Assembly (NCBI RefSeq): GCF_963517015.1
Contig: NZ_CAUQDV010000001.1
Coordinates: 186,001 to 250,000 of the forward strand
Direction: 5' to 3'
Source of the DNA: an uncultured Devosia sp.
GTDB lineage: Bacteria; Pseudomonadota; Alphaproteobacteria; Rhizobiales; Devosiaceae
DNA: 64,000 nucleotides
Both the position numbers and the translations under genes were made by a program. The notes beneath the pieces were generated by a model. It was not told the origin of the DNA. It saw nothing but the letters and a program-made list of their open reading frames with translations, and ran no database searches. Every line of letters begins with the position of its first letter. The stretch's first letter is position 1. Below are positions 7,574-17,592 of this stretch, piece after piece.

Positions 7574-10500
7574 CGCTTTACACCATCGCCCCGCATGGCA
7601 ATTTCCTGCGCGTCTTGGCAGAGCGCATCCATGATGGCACGCTGTTGGGCGGCTTCGACCGCAGCAATCCGTTCTGGCTGAGCGATGTCACCGTCATCCT
7701 GCCGACGCGCCGCGCCAAGCTGGTTCTGGCCGACGAATTCATGCGGCTCGGCCATGGCCTCTTGCCCGATATCCGCAGCTTTGGCGGCGAGGTCGAGGAC
7801 GAAGAGCCGTTCCTGCCGCCCTTCGATACGCCGAGGCCGCTGCCGGGGGCCAGCAGTCTCAAGCGACGGCTGGTGCTGTCGACCCTTGTCGATCAATGGG
7901 CCAATACCGAATCCGGAAAGCGGGCCTTTTCCAGCCCGCCCACTGCGGGCGAAATCCTCGCCATGGCGGAAGCACTGGGCACGCTGATCGATGATCTTCA
8001 TACCGAGGAAATGGGGCCCGATGCGATTGCCGCCATTGCCCCGGACCTGTCGGGCGAGATCGGCGAATACTGGCAGCAGACGCTGGGCTTTCTCGATATC
8101 GCCCTGCGCTACTGGCCGTTGCGGCTGGAGCAGGACGGGCAGGCCGATGGTTCGGCCCTGCGCGGACAGCGGCTGGGCCGGCAGGCCGATGCGGCAAGGC
8201 AGGTCTATGGCGACCGCCCGGTCATTGCAGCCGGTTCCACCGGCTCGATTCTTGCCACGGCTCGGCTGCTCAAGGCGGTCAATGCCCTGCCGCGCGGCGC
8301 TGTCGTCCTGCCGGGGCTTGATTGCAGCCTGACGGACGACGATCAGGCCGCATTGCTGGAACCAAAAAATGCGCCACATGGCCATCCGCAATACGGGCTG
8401 GCGCGCCTGTTGCGGGTGCTGGGGGCACGGGTGTCTGACGTAACCGAACTGGTCCCTGAGAGGTCGGCGCGGACAGTGCTGGTCAATCATGCCTTGGCAC
8501 TGACCAAGGACACCGCGCGCTGGGCGGAGCAGCGGCTGTCGCTGGAAGCGTTGGAACAGGCCGGGCAAGGTCTGTCGGTGATCCGGGCCCGCAACGAGGA
8601 TGAAGAGGCGCGAGCCGTGGCCATGGCGGCGCGGCAGGCGCTGGCCGAAGGCCGGACTGCGGGCGTCATCACGCCAGATCGCAACCTGGCCCGGCGCATT
8701 GCTGCCGAACTGCGCCGCTTCGGCATTACGGTCGATGATGCGGCTGGCGTGCCGCTGTTCCAGTCGGCAACGGGGCGAATGCTGCGGCAGATCCTGGCGC
8801 TGGCGGGCAGCGATTGCGCGGCTGTCGATCTGGTTTCGCTGTTGCGCAACAATGCCACCAGTTTTGGCCTTGGCCGCAGCGCCATTGCCGAGCTGGCGGA
8901 TGATGTGGAGCTGGGCCTGTTGCGCGGACAAAGGCCCAATCCGGGGCTGAAGGGACTGCGGGCGCTATTGGCTGCCAATCAGGATGGCACCACCAAATAT
9001 CCGGCCCGCAAGCTCAAGCCGGCGGACGGGCCACGGATCGAAGCGCTGTTCCTGCGCATCGAGGCGGCGCTCAATCCGCTGCGCGCGGTAATCGGGCAGT
9101 CGAGCATCACAGCGGGCGATTTCGCCGCCGCACTCAACGATGCCTTTGCCCTGGTGACCGACGGCGCCGAATTGCCAGGCCAGAAGGAATTGGGCGACTG
9201 GGCGCGGCAGATGGCCGAACACGCCCGCGAGGGTCACCGCTTCGCACCGATCCAGCTCGATGGCGTGCTGTCGGCGCTGATGACGGGCTTTCAGGTGCGC
9301 AGCCGGCCGGGCGAAACGCGACAGGATATCGCCATCTGGGGCCAGCTCGAGGCGCGGCTGATGCATCCGGACGTCTTGATCCTCTCGGCGCTCAACGAAG
9401 ACAAATGGCCCGAGCCGGCCGATCCCGGCCCCTGGCTCAGCCGCGGCATGCGGTTGGCGGCCGGGTTGCAGCCGCCGGAGCGGTTGCAGGGCCTTGCCGC
9501 GCATGACTTTGCCCAAGCCATGGGCAATGCCGAGGTGATCGTCAGCTTCTCCGACCGGGTTGGATCAAGCCCCGCCATCGCCTCGCGGCTGGTGCAGCGT
9601 CTCGAAGCCTTTGCCGGAGACTCGGCCTTCAAGGCCTGGCAGGGCAAGGGACAGCAATGGCTGGAGCAGGCGCGGCGCATCGATGCGGTAGAGACGACCA
9701 TTCCCGCCCAGCGCCCCATGCCCAATCCGCCTGCCGACCAGCGCCCGCGCGCGCTCTCGGTCACCGAGATCGAGACGCTGATGCGCTCGCCCTATGACGT
9801 TTATGCCAAGCATGTGCTCAAGCTCCGCCCGCTTGATCCTTTGGGCGAAGCGCCGGATGTGCGCGAACGCGGCACCATCATCCATGCGATCTTTGGTGAC
9901 TTCATCGAGCTGGGCCACCCCATCATGGCCGACAATGCCATCGACATCCTCGAAGCCATTGCGAAGGAGAAATTCGGCGGGCTGGAAGCCATTGCCGAAC
10001 GACGCGACATCTGGCTGCGGCGCTTTTCCACCGCAGCGCGGCAATTCCTCGATTACGAGCGGACGCGCGAGCCCCTGGTGAAGCAGCGCCACGCCGAAAT
10101 CGATGGCGAATGGCAATTGCAGATGGCCGAACCCTTCACACTGCGCGGCCGGGCCGACCGGGTGGACGAACTCAGGGATGGGACACTCGAAATCATCGAC
10201 TTCAAGACCGGCTCGCCGCCCGACAAGAAGTCGATGCAGGCGTTCGAAGTGCCACAATTGCTGCTCGAAGCGCAGATGGCCAAGGCCGGCGCGCTCAACA
10301 AGATGTCTTCGGCCGATACCTCGGCGCTGACCTATATCAAGGTCGGCCTCGGCCCCGATGCCTTCATCCCGAAACCTTTCATTGCGGCGGATGGTCATGA
10401 CGTGATGAGCGCTGCCGACGAGATTGCCCGCCGCATGCAGGCCCATATCGAGCTGTTCCTGCTGCGCGACACGCCCATGCCATCGCGGCTGCTGCCCCTG

Positions 10501-10587
10501 CCCGGCCAGCGCTTTGCCGGGCCCTACGATCATCTGGCGCGGGTAGCGGAATGGACCGCCGTCGATGGCGAGGAGGGCAGCGAATGA
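7570..10587 (+). CDS. addB: Double-strand break repair protein AddB
   Basis: Subunit of the AddAB helicase-nuclease that resects double-strand ends for RecA loading. The 1005-aa length is normal for alphaproteobacterial AddB. It is an inactivated-helicase-like protein without a good Walker A, ending in a PD-(D/E)xK nuclease domain: GRADRVDEL and EIIDFKTGSPPDKKS near residue 870-890, with the QLLLEAQM motif after it. It overlaps the upstream gene and addA by 4 bp each (ATGA), implying translational coupling. Confidence 0.96.
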   Translation: MTLYTIAPHGNFLRVLAERIHDGTLLGGFDRSNPFWLSDVTVILPTRRAKLVLADEFMRLGHGLLPDIRSFGGEVEDEEPFLPPFDTPRPLPGASSLKRRLVLSTLVDQWANTESGKRAFSSPPTAGEILAMAEALGTLIDDLHTEEMGPDAIAAIAPDLSGEIGEYWQQTLGFLDIALRYWPLRLEQDGQADGSALRGQRLGRQADAARQVYGDRPVIAAGSTGSILATARLLKAVNALPRGAVVLPGLDCSLTDDDQAALLEPKNAPHGHPQYGLARLLRVLGARVSDVTELVPERSARTVLVNHALALTKDTARWAEQRLSLEALEQAGQGLSVIRARNEDEEARAVAMAARQALAEGRTAGVITPDRNLARRIAAELRRFGITVDDAAGVPLFQSATGRMLRQILALAGSDCAAVDLVSLLRNNATSFGLGRSAIAELADDVELGLLRGQRPNPGLKGLRALLAANQDGTTKYPARKLKPADGPRIEALFLRIEAALNPLRAVIGQSSITAGDFAAALNDAFALVTDGAELPGQKELGDWARQMAEHAREGHRFAPIQLDGVLSALMTGFQVRSRPGETRQDIAIWGQLEARLMHPDVLILSALNEDKWPEPADPGPWLSRGMRLAAGLQPPERLQGLAAHDFAQAMGNAEVIVSFSDRVGSSPAIASRLVQRLEAFAGDSAFKAWQGKGQQWLEQARRIDAVETTIPAQRPMPNPPADQRPRALSVTEIETLMRSPYDVYAKHVLKLRPLDPLGEAPDVRERGTIIHAIFGDFIELGHPIMADNAIDILEAIAKEKFGGLEAIAERRDIWLRRFSTAARQFLDYERTREPLVKQRHAEIDGEWQLQMAEPFTLRGRADRVDELRDGTLEIIDFKTGSPPDKKSMQAFEVPQLLLEAQMAKAGALNKMSSADTSALTYIKVGLGPDAFIPKPFIAADGHDVMSAADEIARRMQAHIELFLLRDTPMPSRLLPLPGQRFAGPYDHLARVAEWTAVDGEEGSE

Positions 10588-13500
10588 GCGAACGCGGCGC
10601 ACTTTCCGTCCCCTTCGATACGACGCGCAATCAGGCGCGCGCCGCCGACCCCAATTGGTCGATCTGGGTGTCCGCCAATGCCGGGTCGGGCAAGACCTAT
10701 GTGCTGACGCAGCGTGTGCTGCGCCTGTTGCTGGCCGGGGTCGAGCCGCAGGCCATCCTCTGCCTCACCTATACCAAGGCGGCAGCCGCCGAAATGCGCC
10801 GCCGCGTTGCGCAAAGGCTGGGTGAATGGGCGGTGATGGACGAGGCCGCGCTGGACGCAGAGCTGGTCGGGATCGAGGGCCAGAACTATCCAAAGCTGCT
10901 GCGCGAACGGGCGCGGACGCTGTTTGCCCGGGCGCTGGAAACACCGGGCGGGCTCAAGATCGTCACCATCCACGCCTTTTGTGAATCGGTGCTGCATCGT
11001 TTTCCGCTTGAAGCGCGCGTGCCCTATGATTTCTCGGTCATCGAGGATGACGAGCGCAGCGCCATGCTGCTGTCGGCGCGCGAGACGGTGATGGCGCAGG
11101 GCATCGGCATCGAGGGGGCCGTCGAAACGCTGTTCGAAACGCTGAGCGATGACCAGATCCGCGCATCCATCGACGCAGCGCTGAGCGATGGCCGCAAGCT
11201 CAAGGCAGTGCTGGCCGATCCTCAACGCGCCAAGGCCAATCTGGCCAGCGTGACCGGCGCCGGTTCGGCCACGACAGGTCAATTGATCGGCGAGCTGGTC
11301 GACGGCACCTTTCTGTCGGCGAAACTCTGCCGCGAGATTGTCTCGGTATTTGCCGGTGATCCAACCAAGACGCGCGGCGCGCGCTTCGTGGACATGCTGG
11401 CGCGGTGCAATCCCGACGCGATCACCGGCAATGAGCTGCGTGATCTTTTCGTCACCGATAAAGGTCCTCGCTCAACCCTGCTCAATGCCAGCCAGCAAGG
11501 GCAGAGGCCCGACCTGTTCCAGACGCTGAGCGACGAGCAGGAGCGCGTGGTCGAGATCGACCAGGCGCTGAGCGCGGCCGAACTGGTCGAGCGCAGCAAT
11601 GCGCTGCTCGATATCGTCGGTGCCATCGCCCGTCAGTATGAGCAGCGCAAGCGCGCCCGCTCGCTGCTCGATTTCGACGACTTGGTGGAAAAGCTGGCCG
11701 ATCTCTTCGAGCACGAGTCCGGCGAATGGGTGCGCTACAAGCTCGATGCCGGCATCGACCATATCCTGGTCGATGAATCGCAGGACACCAATGGCGAGCA
11801 GTGGCGCGTGGTCAAAGCCATTGCCGACGAGTATTTCGCCGGTGCCGGTGCGGTGCAGCGTCCCCGCTCGCTGTTCGCCGTGGGCGACCAGAAGCAGTCA
11901 ATCTATTCCTTCCAGGGCGCCGAGCCGGCGCTGTTCGGGGAAACCGGCCGCGCCTATGCCAAGCGCGCCGAACAGGCAGAGGCCGATTTCGAGCCGGTGC
12001 CGTTGCGCACCAGTTTCCGCACCTTGCCGGAAATCCTCGCGGCAGTGGATCTGGTCAGCGACAATCCGCTGATCCAGTCGGCGCTGCTCGAAAGCGAAAA
12101 TGTGCATCACGACACGGCCCGCACCATGCGCGGCGGCAGCGTGACGCTGTGGCCACCGCTGCAGCAGGCAGCTGGCGCACAGGGCGGCAGCGAATGGCCG
12201 ACCACGGCGCTCGAAACCGAAAAGTCGGCGCCACGTCAGGTGGCCGAACGCATCGCGTCTGAGATCAAGACCTGGATCGCCGACAAGCGCCCGCTGACCG
12301 GGCGCGGTCGTGCCGTCACGGCCGATGACGTGCTGATTCTCGTGCAGTCGCGCGGGCCACTATTTCAGGAAGTAATTCGCGCCCTGCGGCTGGCCGACCT
12401 GCCCACGCCCGGCGCCGACCGGCTGAAGGTCACCGGCCATATTGCCGTGATGGACATGCTGGCGCTCTGCGACGTGTTGCTCAATCCCGCCGACGACCTG
12501 CAACTGGCAGCGCTGTTGCGCTCGCCGCTGTTTGATGTTGACGAAGATGCCCTCCATGCCCTCGCCCAGCCGCGCCCCAAGGGCGAGACGCTGTGGCAGG
12601 CACTGGCGCATTGCGCCGAGCCGAGCTGCGTCGAGGCACATGCACGACTGTTCCGCTGGCGCAGCGAGCTCGATTTCGAGCGACCATTCGAATTCCTCGC
12701 CCAGGTGCTTTATGCCGAAGGCGGGCTCAAGCGCTTCCACGCGCGGCTGGGCCAGGAGGTCGACGATGTGCTGGCCGAACTGCTGTCGCTGGCGCTCGAC
12801 CATGAACAGGGCACCCAGCCAAGCCTGCAGGGCTTTGTCGCGGGCATGCGGCAACGCTCGGGCACGATCAAGCGCGAACTGCCGGAAGCCGGTGGTGGCG
12901 TGCGGGTGATGACGGTGCATGGGGCAAAGGGGCTCGAGGCGCCGATCGTCATCCTGGCCGATGCGGCCAGCAAGCAACGCGGCAATATGGTCAGCAAGCC
13001 TGTTTATCTCCTGGACGCGGCCCCCGGACCGCTGCTGGTCCATGCCAGCGGCGCCAAGGGCCACCTGCCGACGACCATGCCGATCAAGCAGGCGGTGGAC
13101 GACAATGTGGGCGCCGAATACTGGCGCAGGCTCTATGTGGCCATGACGCGCGCCGAGGACGAGCTCTATGTCACCGGTGCGCTGACGCCGGGATCGGACG
13201 CCGGCAAGCAATTGGCTGGCACCTGGTATGAAGCGGTAGAAAATGCGCTGCGGCCACTGGCAGAAAGCGTGACGAGGGAAGATGGCGGCGAAAGCGCGCT
13301 GGTCTATCCACGCGAGCGGGTGGCGCCCCTACCGGCCCGCGGAACCGGCCCTGCTGCAATTGCCGCCCAACAACCGCTGCTGCTCGATGCCGTTCCGGCG
13401 CCTCTCCTGCCCGAGGCGGTTTCCCCGTCGCGCGTTGGTGGCAAGGCCGGTTCCGGCCAGGCGCTCGACACGCTGGCCGAGCAGGCGCGCGATGCCGATG

Positions 13501-14018
13501 CGGCCAAGAGCCAGGGTATTGCGCTCCACGCCATGCTGCAGCATCTGGGCCGGGTGGACCGCGCGCTCTGGCCGCAGGTGTTGCCCAAGGCACTGCTGGC
13601 TCTGTTGCCGGACGACGATGGCGAGCACCAGCGCATCGGCGACAAGGCCATGGCCATTCTCAACCGCCCGGAACTGATGGACTATTTTGGCGAGAACAGC
13701 CGCGCCGAGGTGGGTTTTGCGCTGCCGGCCCGGCGCGATGGGAAAGAGATTGTCCTCTCGGGCCGAATGGACCGGCTGGTCATTGACGAGGCCGGGGTAT
13801 TGGTGATCGACTACAAGTCCGACGCGTCGGTGCCTGGGGGGCCGGGCGATGTGTCGGGGAACTATCTGACACAGCTCGGATTATATGCATTTGTTGCAGG
13901 TCAGCTTTTCCCCGGACGAACCGTGCGCGCGGCTATCCTATGGACACAACTGGAATCATTGATGTTTCTGCCCTCTGACATGCTTGCGGCAGCTACGCGG
14001 GGCTTCACCATGCGGTGA
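10584..14018 (+). CDS. addA: Double-strand break repair helicase AddA
   Basis: UvrD-like superfamily 1 helicase-nuclease, partner of AddB. 1144 aa from ATG 10584, which overlaps the addB stop (ATGA) and has GGAGGG just upstream; the in-frame ATG at 10551 is inside addB and less likely. Walker A is ANAGSGKTYVL (about 31-41), motif II is the DESQDTNGEQW segment (near residue 395), motif VI-like RRLYVAMTRAEDELY lies near 850, and the C-terminal nuclease has VLVIDYKSD near residue 1075. Confidence 0.97.
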   Translation: MSERGALSVPFDTTRNQARAADPNWSIWVSANAGSGKTYVLTQRVLRLLLAGVEPQAILCLTYTKAAAAEMRRRVAQRLGEWAVMDEAALDAELVGIEGQNYPKLLRERARTLFARALETPGGLKIVTIHAFCESVLHRFPLEARVPYDFSVIEDDERSAMLLSARETVMAQGIGIEGAVETLFETLSDDQIRASIDAALSDGRKLKAVLADPQRAKANLASVTGAGSATTGQLIGELVDGTFLSAKLCREIVSVFAGDPTKTRGARFVDMLARCNPDAITGNELRDLFVTDKGPRSTLLNASQQGQRPDLFQTLSDEQERVVEIDQALSAAELVERSNALLDIVGAIARQYEQRKRARSLLDFDDLVEKLADLFEHESGEWVRYKLDAGIDHILVDESQDTNGEQWRVVKAIADEYFAGAGAVQRPRSLFAVGDQKQSIYSFQGAEPALFGETGRAYAKRAEQAEADFEPVPLRTSFRTLPEILAAVDLVSDNPLIQSALLESENVHHDTARTMRGGSVTLWPPLQQAAGAQGGSEWPTTALETEKSAPRQVAERIASEIKTWIADKRPLTGRGRAVTADDVLILVQSRGPLFQEVIRALRLADLPTPGADRLKVTGHIAVMDMLALCDVLLNPADDLQLAALLRSPLFDVDEDALHALAQPRPKGETLWQALAHCAEPSCVEAHARLFRWRSELDFERPFEFLAQVLYAEGGLKRFHARLGQEVDDVLAELLSLALDHEQGTQPSLQGFVAGMRQRSGTIKRELPEAGGGVRVMTVHGAKGLEAPIVILADAASKQRGNMVSKPVYLLDAAPGPLLVHASGAKGHLPTTMPIKQAVDDNVGAEYWRRLYVAMTRAEDELYVTGALTPGSDAGKQLAGTWYEAVENALRPLAESVTREDGGESALVYPRERVAPLPARGTGPAAIAAQQPLLLDAVPAPLLPEAVSPSRVGGKAGSGQALDTLAEQARDADAAKSQGIALHAMLQHLGRVDRALWPQVLPKALLALLPDDDGEHQRIGDKAMAILNRPELMDYFGENSRAEVGFALPARRDGKEIVLSGRMDRLVIDEAGVLVIDYKSDASVPGGPGDVSGNYLTQLGLYAFVAGQLFPGRTVRAAILWTQLESLMFLPSDMLAAATRGFTMR

Positions 14019-14097
14019 GCGAACTTGCCCCGAGGCTGGACTCTCACCAGCTTTAGGCGCACAGAGACCGCCGCTTTCAACCCAAAGGCAAATAGAC

Positions 14098-14421
14098 ATG
14101 ACGACTCACGTTTCCGACGCCAATTTCGGCGAGGAAGTCCTCAACTCCAAAGAACCCGTCCTGGTTGATTTCTGGGCAGAGTGGTGCGGGCCGTGCCGCG
14201 CGATCGCACCCGTGCTCGACGAGCTTTCGAGCGAACTGGCCGGCAAGGTCAAGATCGTCAAGCTCAACATCGACGAGAACCCCTCGACCACCGTCAAATA
14301 TGGCGTCCGCTCCATCCCGACCATGATCCTGTTCAAGGGCGGCGAAGCGGCCGACATGAAGATCGGTGCCGGCACGCCAAAGGCTGGCCTGACCAAGTGG
14401 CTGGAAAGCCACGCCGCCTAA
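14098..14421 (+). CDS. trxA: Thioredoxin
   Basis: General protein disulfide reductase, 107 aa. The active site is WCGPC with Cys at residues 30 and 33 (FWAEWCGPCRAIAP); the cis-Pro motif is SIPTMILFK. ATG 14098 is used rather than the long upstream extension because it gives the standard N-terminus MTTHVSDANF. It follows addA by 79 bp, the order usual in rhizobia, and is closed by a strong terminator. Confidence 0.97.
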   Translation: MTTHVSDANFGEEVLNSKEPVLVDFWAEWCGPCRAIAPVLDELSSELAGKVKIVKLNIDENPSTTVKYGVRSIPTMILFKGGEAADMKIGAGTPKAGLTKWLESHAA

Positions 14422-14444
14422 GCTGCTGAGGCGACAAATTGCAA

Positions 14445-14480
14445 AACACCGCTGGGGCGACCCGGCGGTGTTCTTGTTTG
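14445..14480 (+). terminator. Rho-independent terminator after trxA
   Basis: Twelve-bp stem (AACACCGCTGGG 14445-14456 with CCCGGCGGTGTT 14461-14472, one G-T pair), GNRA-type loop GCGA, followed by CTTGTTTG. Confidence 0.85.
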
Positions 14481-14571
14481 GGGATATGCGCATCTGCTCC
14501 CCTCTGCAGCACGCCCTCGTTCGGCTGCATTTCCTCTGATAGAAGACGAATAGACTCAACCGGAGGATGCC

Positions 14572-16242
14572 TTGGCGCCGATCGATCTTTCCGCCGCTCC
14601 GTTCAATCTCGACGACGAGGCCCTGGCCTGGGTCGCTGCGACGCGCGACGCGCTGACGCCGCGCGACAAGCTGGCCCAACTCTTCGTGCTGCTGGCCCGC
14701 GGGACGCCGGATGAGACAACCGACATGGTGCGCAGCTTCAAGCCGGGCGGCATTACGCGCATCTATTCGGACAGCCTCGAGGCCGAGATCGCCCTGGCTC
14801 GCGACTTCGGTACGCTGAGCGCCATTCCGCTGCTGGTCAGCGCCGATCTCGAAGGCAGCCGCATGAGCCTACCCTTCGGCACGCCGGTGCCCAATCCGCT
14901 GGGCCTGGCTGCGGTGGACGATGTGGAGGCGACCAGCGCCATTTCATCGATCATGGCGCGCGAAGCCCGTGCCGTGGGGCTCAACTGGAGCTTTACGCCG
15001 GTCATCGACATCAACCAGGCCTGGCGCAGCGCCATTGTCGGCACGCGCTCCTATGGCAGCGACATCGATAAGGTGGAGCGCCATGCCATGGCGCAGGTCG
15101 AGGCCTTCCAGTCCAATGGCGTCGCCGCCACCGTAAAGCATTGGCCTGGCGAAGGCTTTGACGACCGCGACCAGCATCTGGTGACCACGGTCAATCCGCT
15201 CTCCATGGCCGAATGGGAACAAAGCTTCGGCCGGCTCTATCGCAAGGCGATTGCCGATGGCGTGCTCAGCATCATGTCGGCCCACATTGCCTTTCCTGCC
15301 TATGCCTTGGCGCTCGATCCTGGCGCGGGGGCGGAAGCCTATCGGCCCGCCTCGCTCAGCAAGGCGCTCAACCAGGACCTGCTGCGGCGCGAGCTGGGCT
15401 TCAACGGACTGATCGTCTCCGACGCCACGCCGATGGCCGGGATGGGCGACTGGGGCACGCGCGATGACGTCTTGCCGGAAGTCATTGTCTCAGGCTGCGA
15501 TGTCATCTTGTTTTCCGACGATGCCAATGCCGACCTGATGCGACTGGTGAAGGCCGTGGCCGATGGCCGCCTCAGCCAGGAGCGAGTCGACGAGGCCGTC
15601 ACCCGCGTGCTTGGGCTCAAGGCGGCGCTGGGCCTGCACAAGGACCGACCCGAGCCGAGCCTTGAGGCCGCGCAGCGCGTCGTGGCGACCGAAGAAAACC
15701 AGATGATCGCACAGGGCGTCACCGCCCGTGTGCCGACCATGGTCAAGGATGTGCGCAATATCCTGCCGTTATCGCCGCACAAGACTCCGCGCGTTCTCGT
15801 CTATTCGACTGGCGCCGTGCAACCCTTTGCGCCGCATCCTATCCCGCTCAGCCTGCCCGAACGGCTGGAAAAGGAAGGCTTTGCCGTCACGGTGTTTGAT
15901 CCCGAGACACCGGCCAATCCCAAGGATTTCGACCTCGTAGTCTATCTGCTCGCCGAGGAGACCTTGCTGACCCGCAGCCGCATCTTCCTAGACTGGAAGG
16001 CGCTGACCGGCTCGGTGTTCGGCGCGATGCATCGCGTCTGGCATGACATGCCGGTACTGATGATTTCGCTGGGCTATCCCTATTACCTGCACGACGCGCC
16101 ACGCGTGCCGGCCTATGTCAATGCCTATGGCTCCAGCGAAGCCATGCAGGCTGCCGTGCTCGAAGCCATCATGGGCCGCAAGGCATTCTCGGGCACCAGC
16201 CCGGTCGATCCCTTCGTGGGGAGCGAGCAGGGCAGATATTAA
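14572..16242 (+). CDS. Glycoside hydrolase family 3 protein (beta-N-acetylhexosaminidase-like)
   Basis: 556 aa, longer than NagZ (about 340), so it has a C-terminal domain beyond the TIM barrel. Barrel motifs are visible: NLDLEGSR-like SADLEGSRMSLP (about 83-94), KHWPGEGFDDRDQH (about 189-202, equivalent to the KHFPGHG..DSH catalytic loop) and the nucleophile motif VSDATPMAGMGDW (about 282-294). The start is TTG with GGAGG upstream. No signal peptide, so cytoplasmic peptidoglycan recycling or oligosaccharide cleavage is plausible. Its last 4 bp overlap the convergent folC gene. Confidence 0.9.
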   Translation: MAPIDLSAAPFNLDDEALAWVAATRDALTPRDKLAQLFVLLARGTPDETTDMVRSFKPGGITRIYSDSLEAEIALARDFGTLSAIPLLVSADLEGSRMSLPFGTPVPNPLGLAAVDDVEATSAISSIMAREARAVGLNWSFTPVIDINQAWRSAIVGTRSYGSDIDKVERHAMAQVEAFQSNGVAATVKHWPGEGFDDRDQHLVTTVNPLSMAEWEQSFGRLYRKAIADGVLSIMSAHIAFPAYALALDPGAGAEAYRPASLSKALNQDLLRRELGFNGLIVSDATPMAGMGDWGTRDDVLPEVIVSGCDVILFSDDANADLMRLVKAVADGRLSQERVDEAVTRVLGLKAALGLHKDRPEPSLEAAQRVVATEENQMIAQGVTARVPTMVKDVRNILPLSPHKTPRVLVYSTGAVQPFAPHPIPLSLPERLEKEGFAVTVFDPETPANPKDFDLVVYLLAEETLLTRSRIFLDWKALTGSVFGAMHRVWHDMPVLMISLGYPYYLHDAPRVPAYVNAYGSSEAMQAAVLEAIMGRKAFSGTSPVDPFVGSEQGRY

Positions 16243-17531
16243 TCGGGGAGCGTGCCGTTTCTGGCCAGCACATCGCCGGCCAGATAGAGCGAACCACAAA
16301 TCAGCACGCGGGCATCGCCAAAGGCTGCAGCAGCCTTGAGGGCCAAGGTGACCGAGCGCATCGGGCGGGCCTCGAAGCCGGCCCCGCTGGCTTCTTGCGC
16401 CAGATGGCCGGCCTTGTGGGCATTGATCTCACCGGGAATACTGACAGTGAACACCTGCTGCGCCATGCCGGCAAAAGGCGCCAGCACCGCCGCTGGATCG
16501 CGATTGTTCATCAGTCCCATGATCAGCACCAGCGGCGCGGACCTGGCCTTTTCCAGATCGCGCAGGGCGGTCGCCACGGCCGCGGCGCCATGGGCATTGT
16601 GGATGCCGTCGAGCCAGAGTTCGGCGCCGGCAGGAAGCAGATCGCGGAGCTTGCCCTTGAGCGGCGTCATCCGCGCCGGCCAGGTCACATGGCGCAGCCC
16701 CTGGGCAAAGGCCTTGTCATCCACCGGCAGTTCAAAATGGCGGCTGGCCGCGATGGCGAGACTGGCATTGTCGAATTGATGTGCGCCGAGCAGGGCCGGT
16801 GGCGGCAGGTCGAGCAGGCCGTCTTCATCCTGGAACACCAGCCGCCCGTCCTGCGCGCTGCCATGAAAATCCTCGCCCTGCCAGATCGGCCTGACGCCCA
16901 GGCGATGCGCGGCCCGCTCCAGCACGGGCCGCGCCTCATCGCGCTGGATACCGATCACGGCCTTGGCGCCACGCTTGAAAATGCCGGCCTTCCACACCGC
17001 GATCTCGGCTACGGTATTGCCGAGGAAGGCCTGATGGTCGAGGTCGATCGGGGTGATGATGGTGCCGATCGGGCTCTTGATCACATTTGTCGTGTCATAA
17101 GTGCCGCCCATGCCGGTTTCGAGCAACAGGTAGTCCGCCTGAGTCTGTGCATAAAGCAGGAAGGCCGTGACTGTGGTGATTTCGAAAAAGGTGATCGGCG
17201 CTCCGGCATTGACCTGCTCGACATGTTCGAGCGCGGCATTGAGCCTGCGCGTGCCGACCAGCTTGCCGGCAAGGCGGATGCGCTCGTTGAAGCGCACGAG
17301 ATGGGGTGAGTTATAGACATGCACCGACTGCCCTGCCGCTTCGAGAAAGGCGCGCAGATAGGCAATGGTCGAACCCTTGGCATTGGTGCCAGCGACGTGG
17401 ATCGTGGGCGGCAAATGGTCTTGCGGATTGCCCAGTTCGCCCAGCAGCGGCAGCATGCGATCAAGGCTCAGATCGATCAGCTTGGGGTGCAGCGTTGAGA
17501 GGCGCTTGAGGATGGCATCGGTGCGGGACAT
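16239..17531 (-). CDS. folC: Bifunctional folylpolyglutamate/dihydrofolate synthase
   Basis: ATP-dependent Mur-ligase-family enzyme adding glutamate to dihydropteroate or folates. 430 aa, with the P-loop GTNAKGST (48-55), the second-loop motif LLETGMGGTYDTTN (about 136-149), TIITPIDLDH (about 159-168) and WLDGIHNAHGAAAV in the C-terminal domain. It is normally next to accD in this order; here a chemoreceptor gene lies between them. Its stop overlaps that of the convergent GH3 gene. Confidence 0.95.
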   Translation of the reverse strand: MSRTDAILKRLSTLHPKLIDLSLDRMLPLLGELGNPQDHLPPTIHVAGTNAKGSTIAYLRAFLEAAGQSVHVYNSPHLVRFNERIRLAGKLVGTRRLNAALEHVEQVNAGAPITFFEITTVTAFLLYAQTQADYLLLETGMGGTYDTTNVIKSPIGTIITPIDLDHQAFLGNTVAEIAVWKAGIFKRGAKAVIGIQRDEARPVLERAAHRLGVRPIWQGEDFHGSAQDGRLVFQDEDGLLDLPPPALLGAHQFDNASLAIAASRHFELPVDDKAFAQGLRHVTWPARMTPLKGKLRDLLPAGAELWLDGIHNAHGAAAVATALRDLEKARSAPLVLIMGLMNNRDPAAVLAPFAGMAQQVFTVSIPGEINAHKAGHLAQEASGAGFEARPMRSVTLALKAAAAFGDARVLICGSLYLAGDVLARNGTLPD

Positions 17532-17592
17532 GGGAGGTACTCAACCAGCGGCGGGCGTGGTTGAGTTACTCCCATTTCCCTTTGCGCTCAAA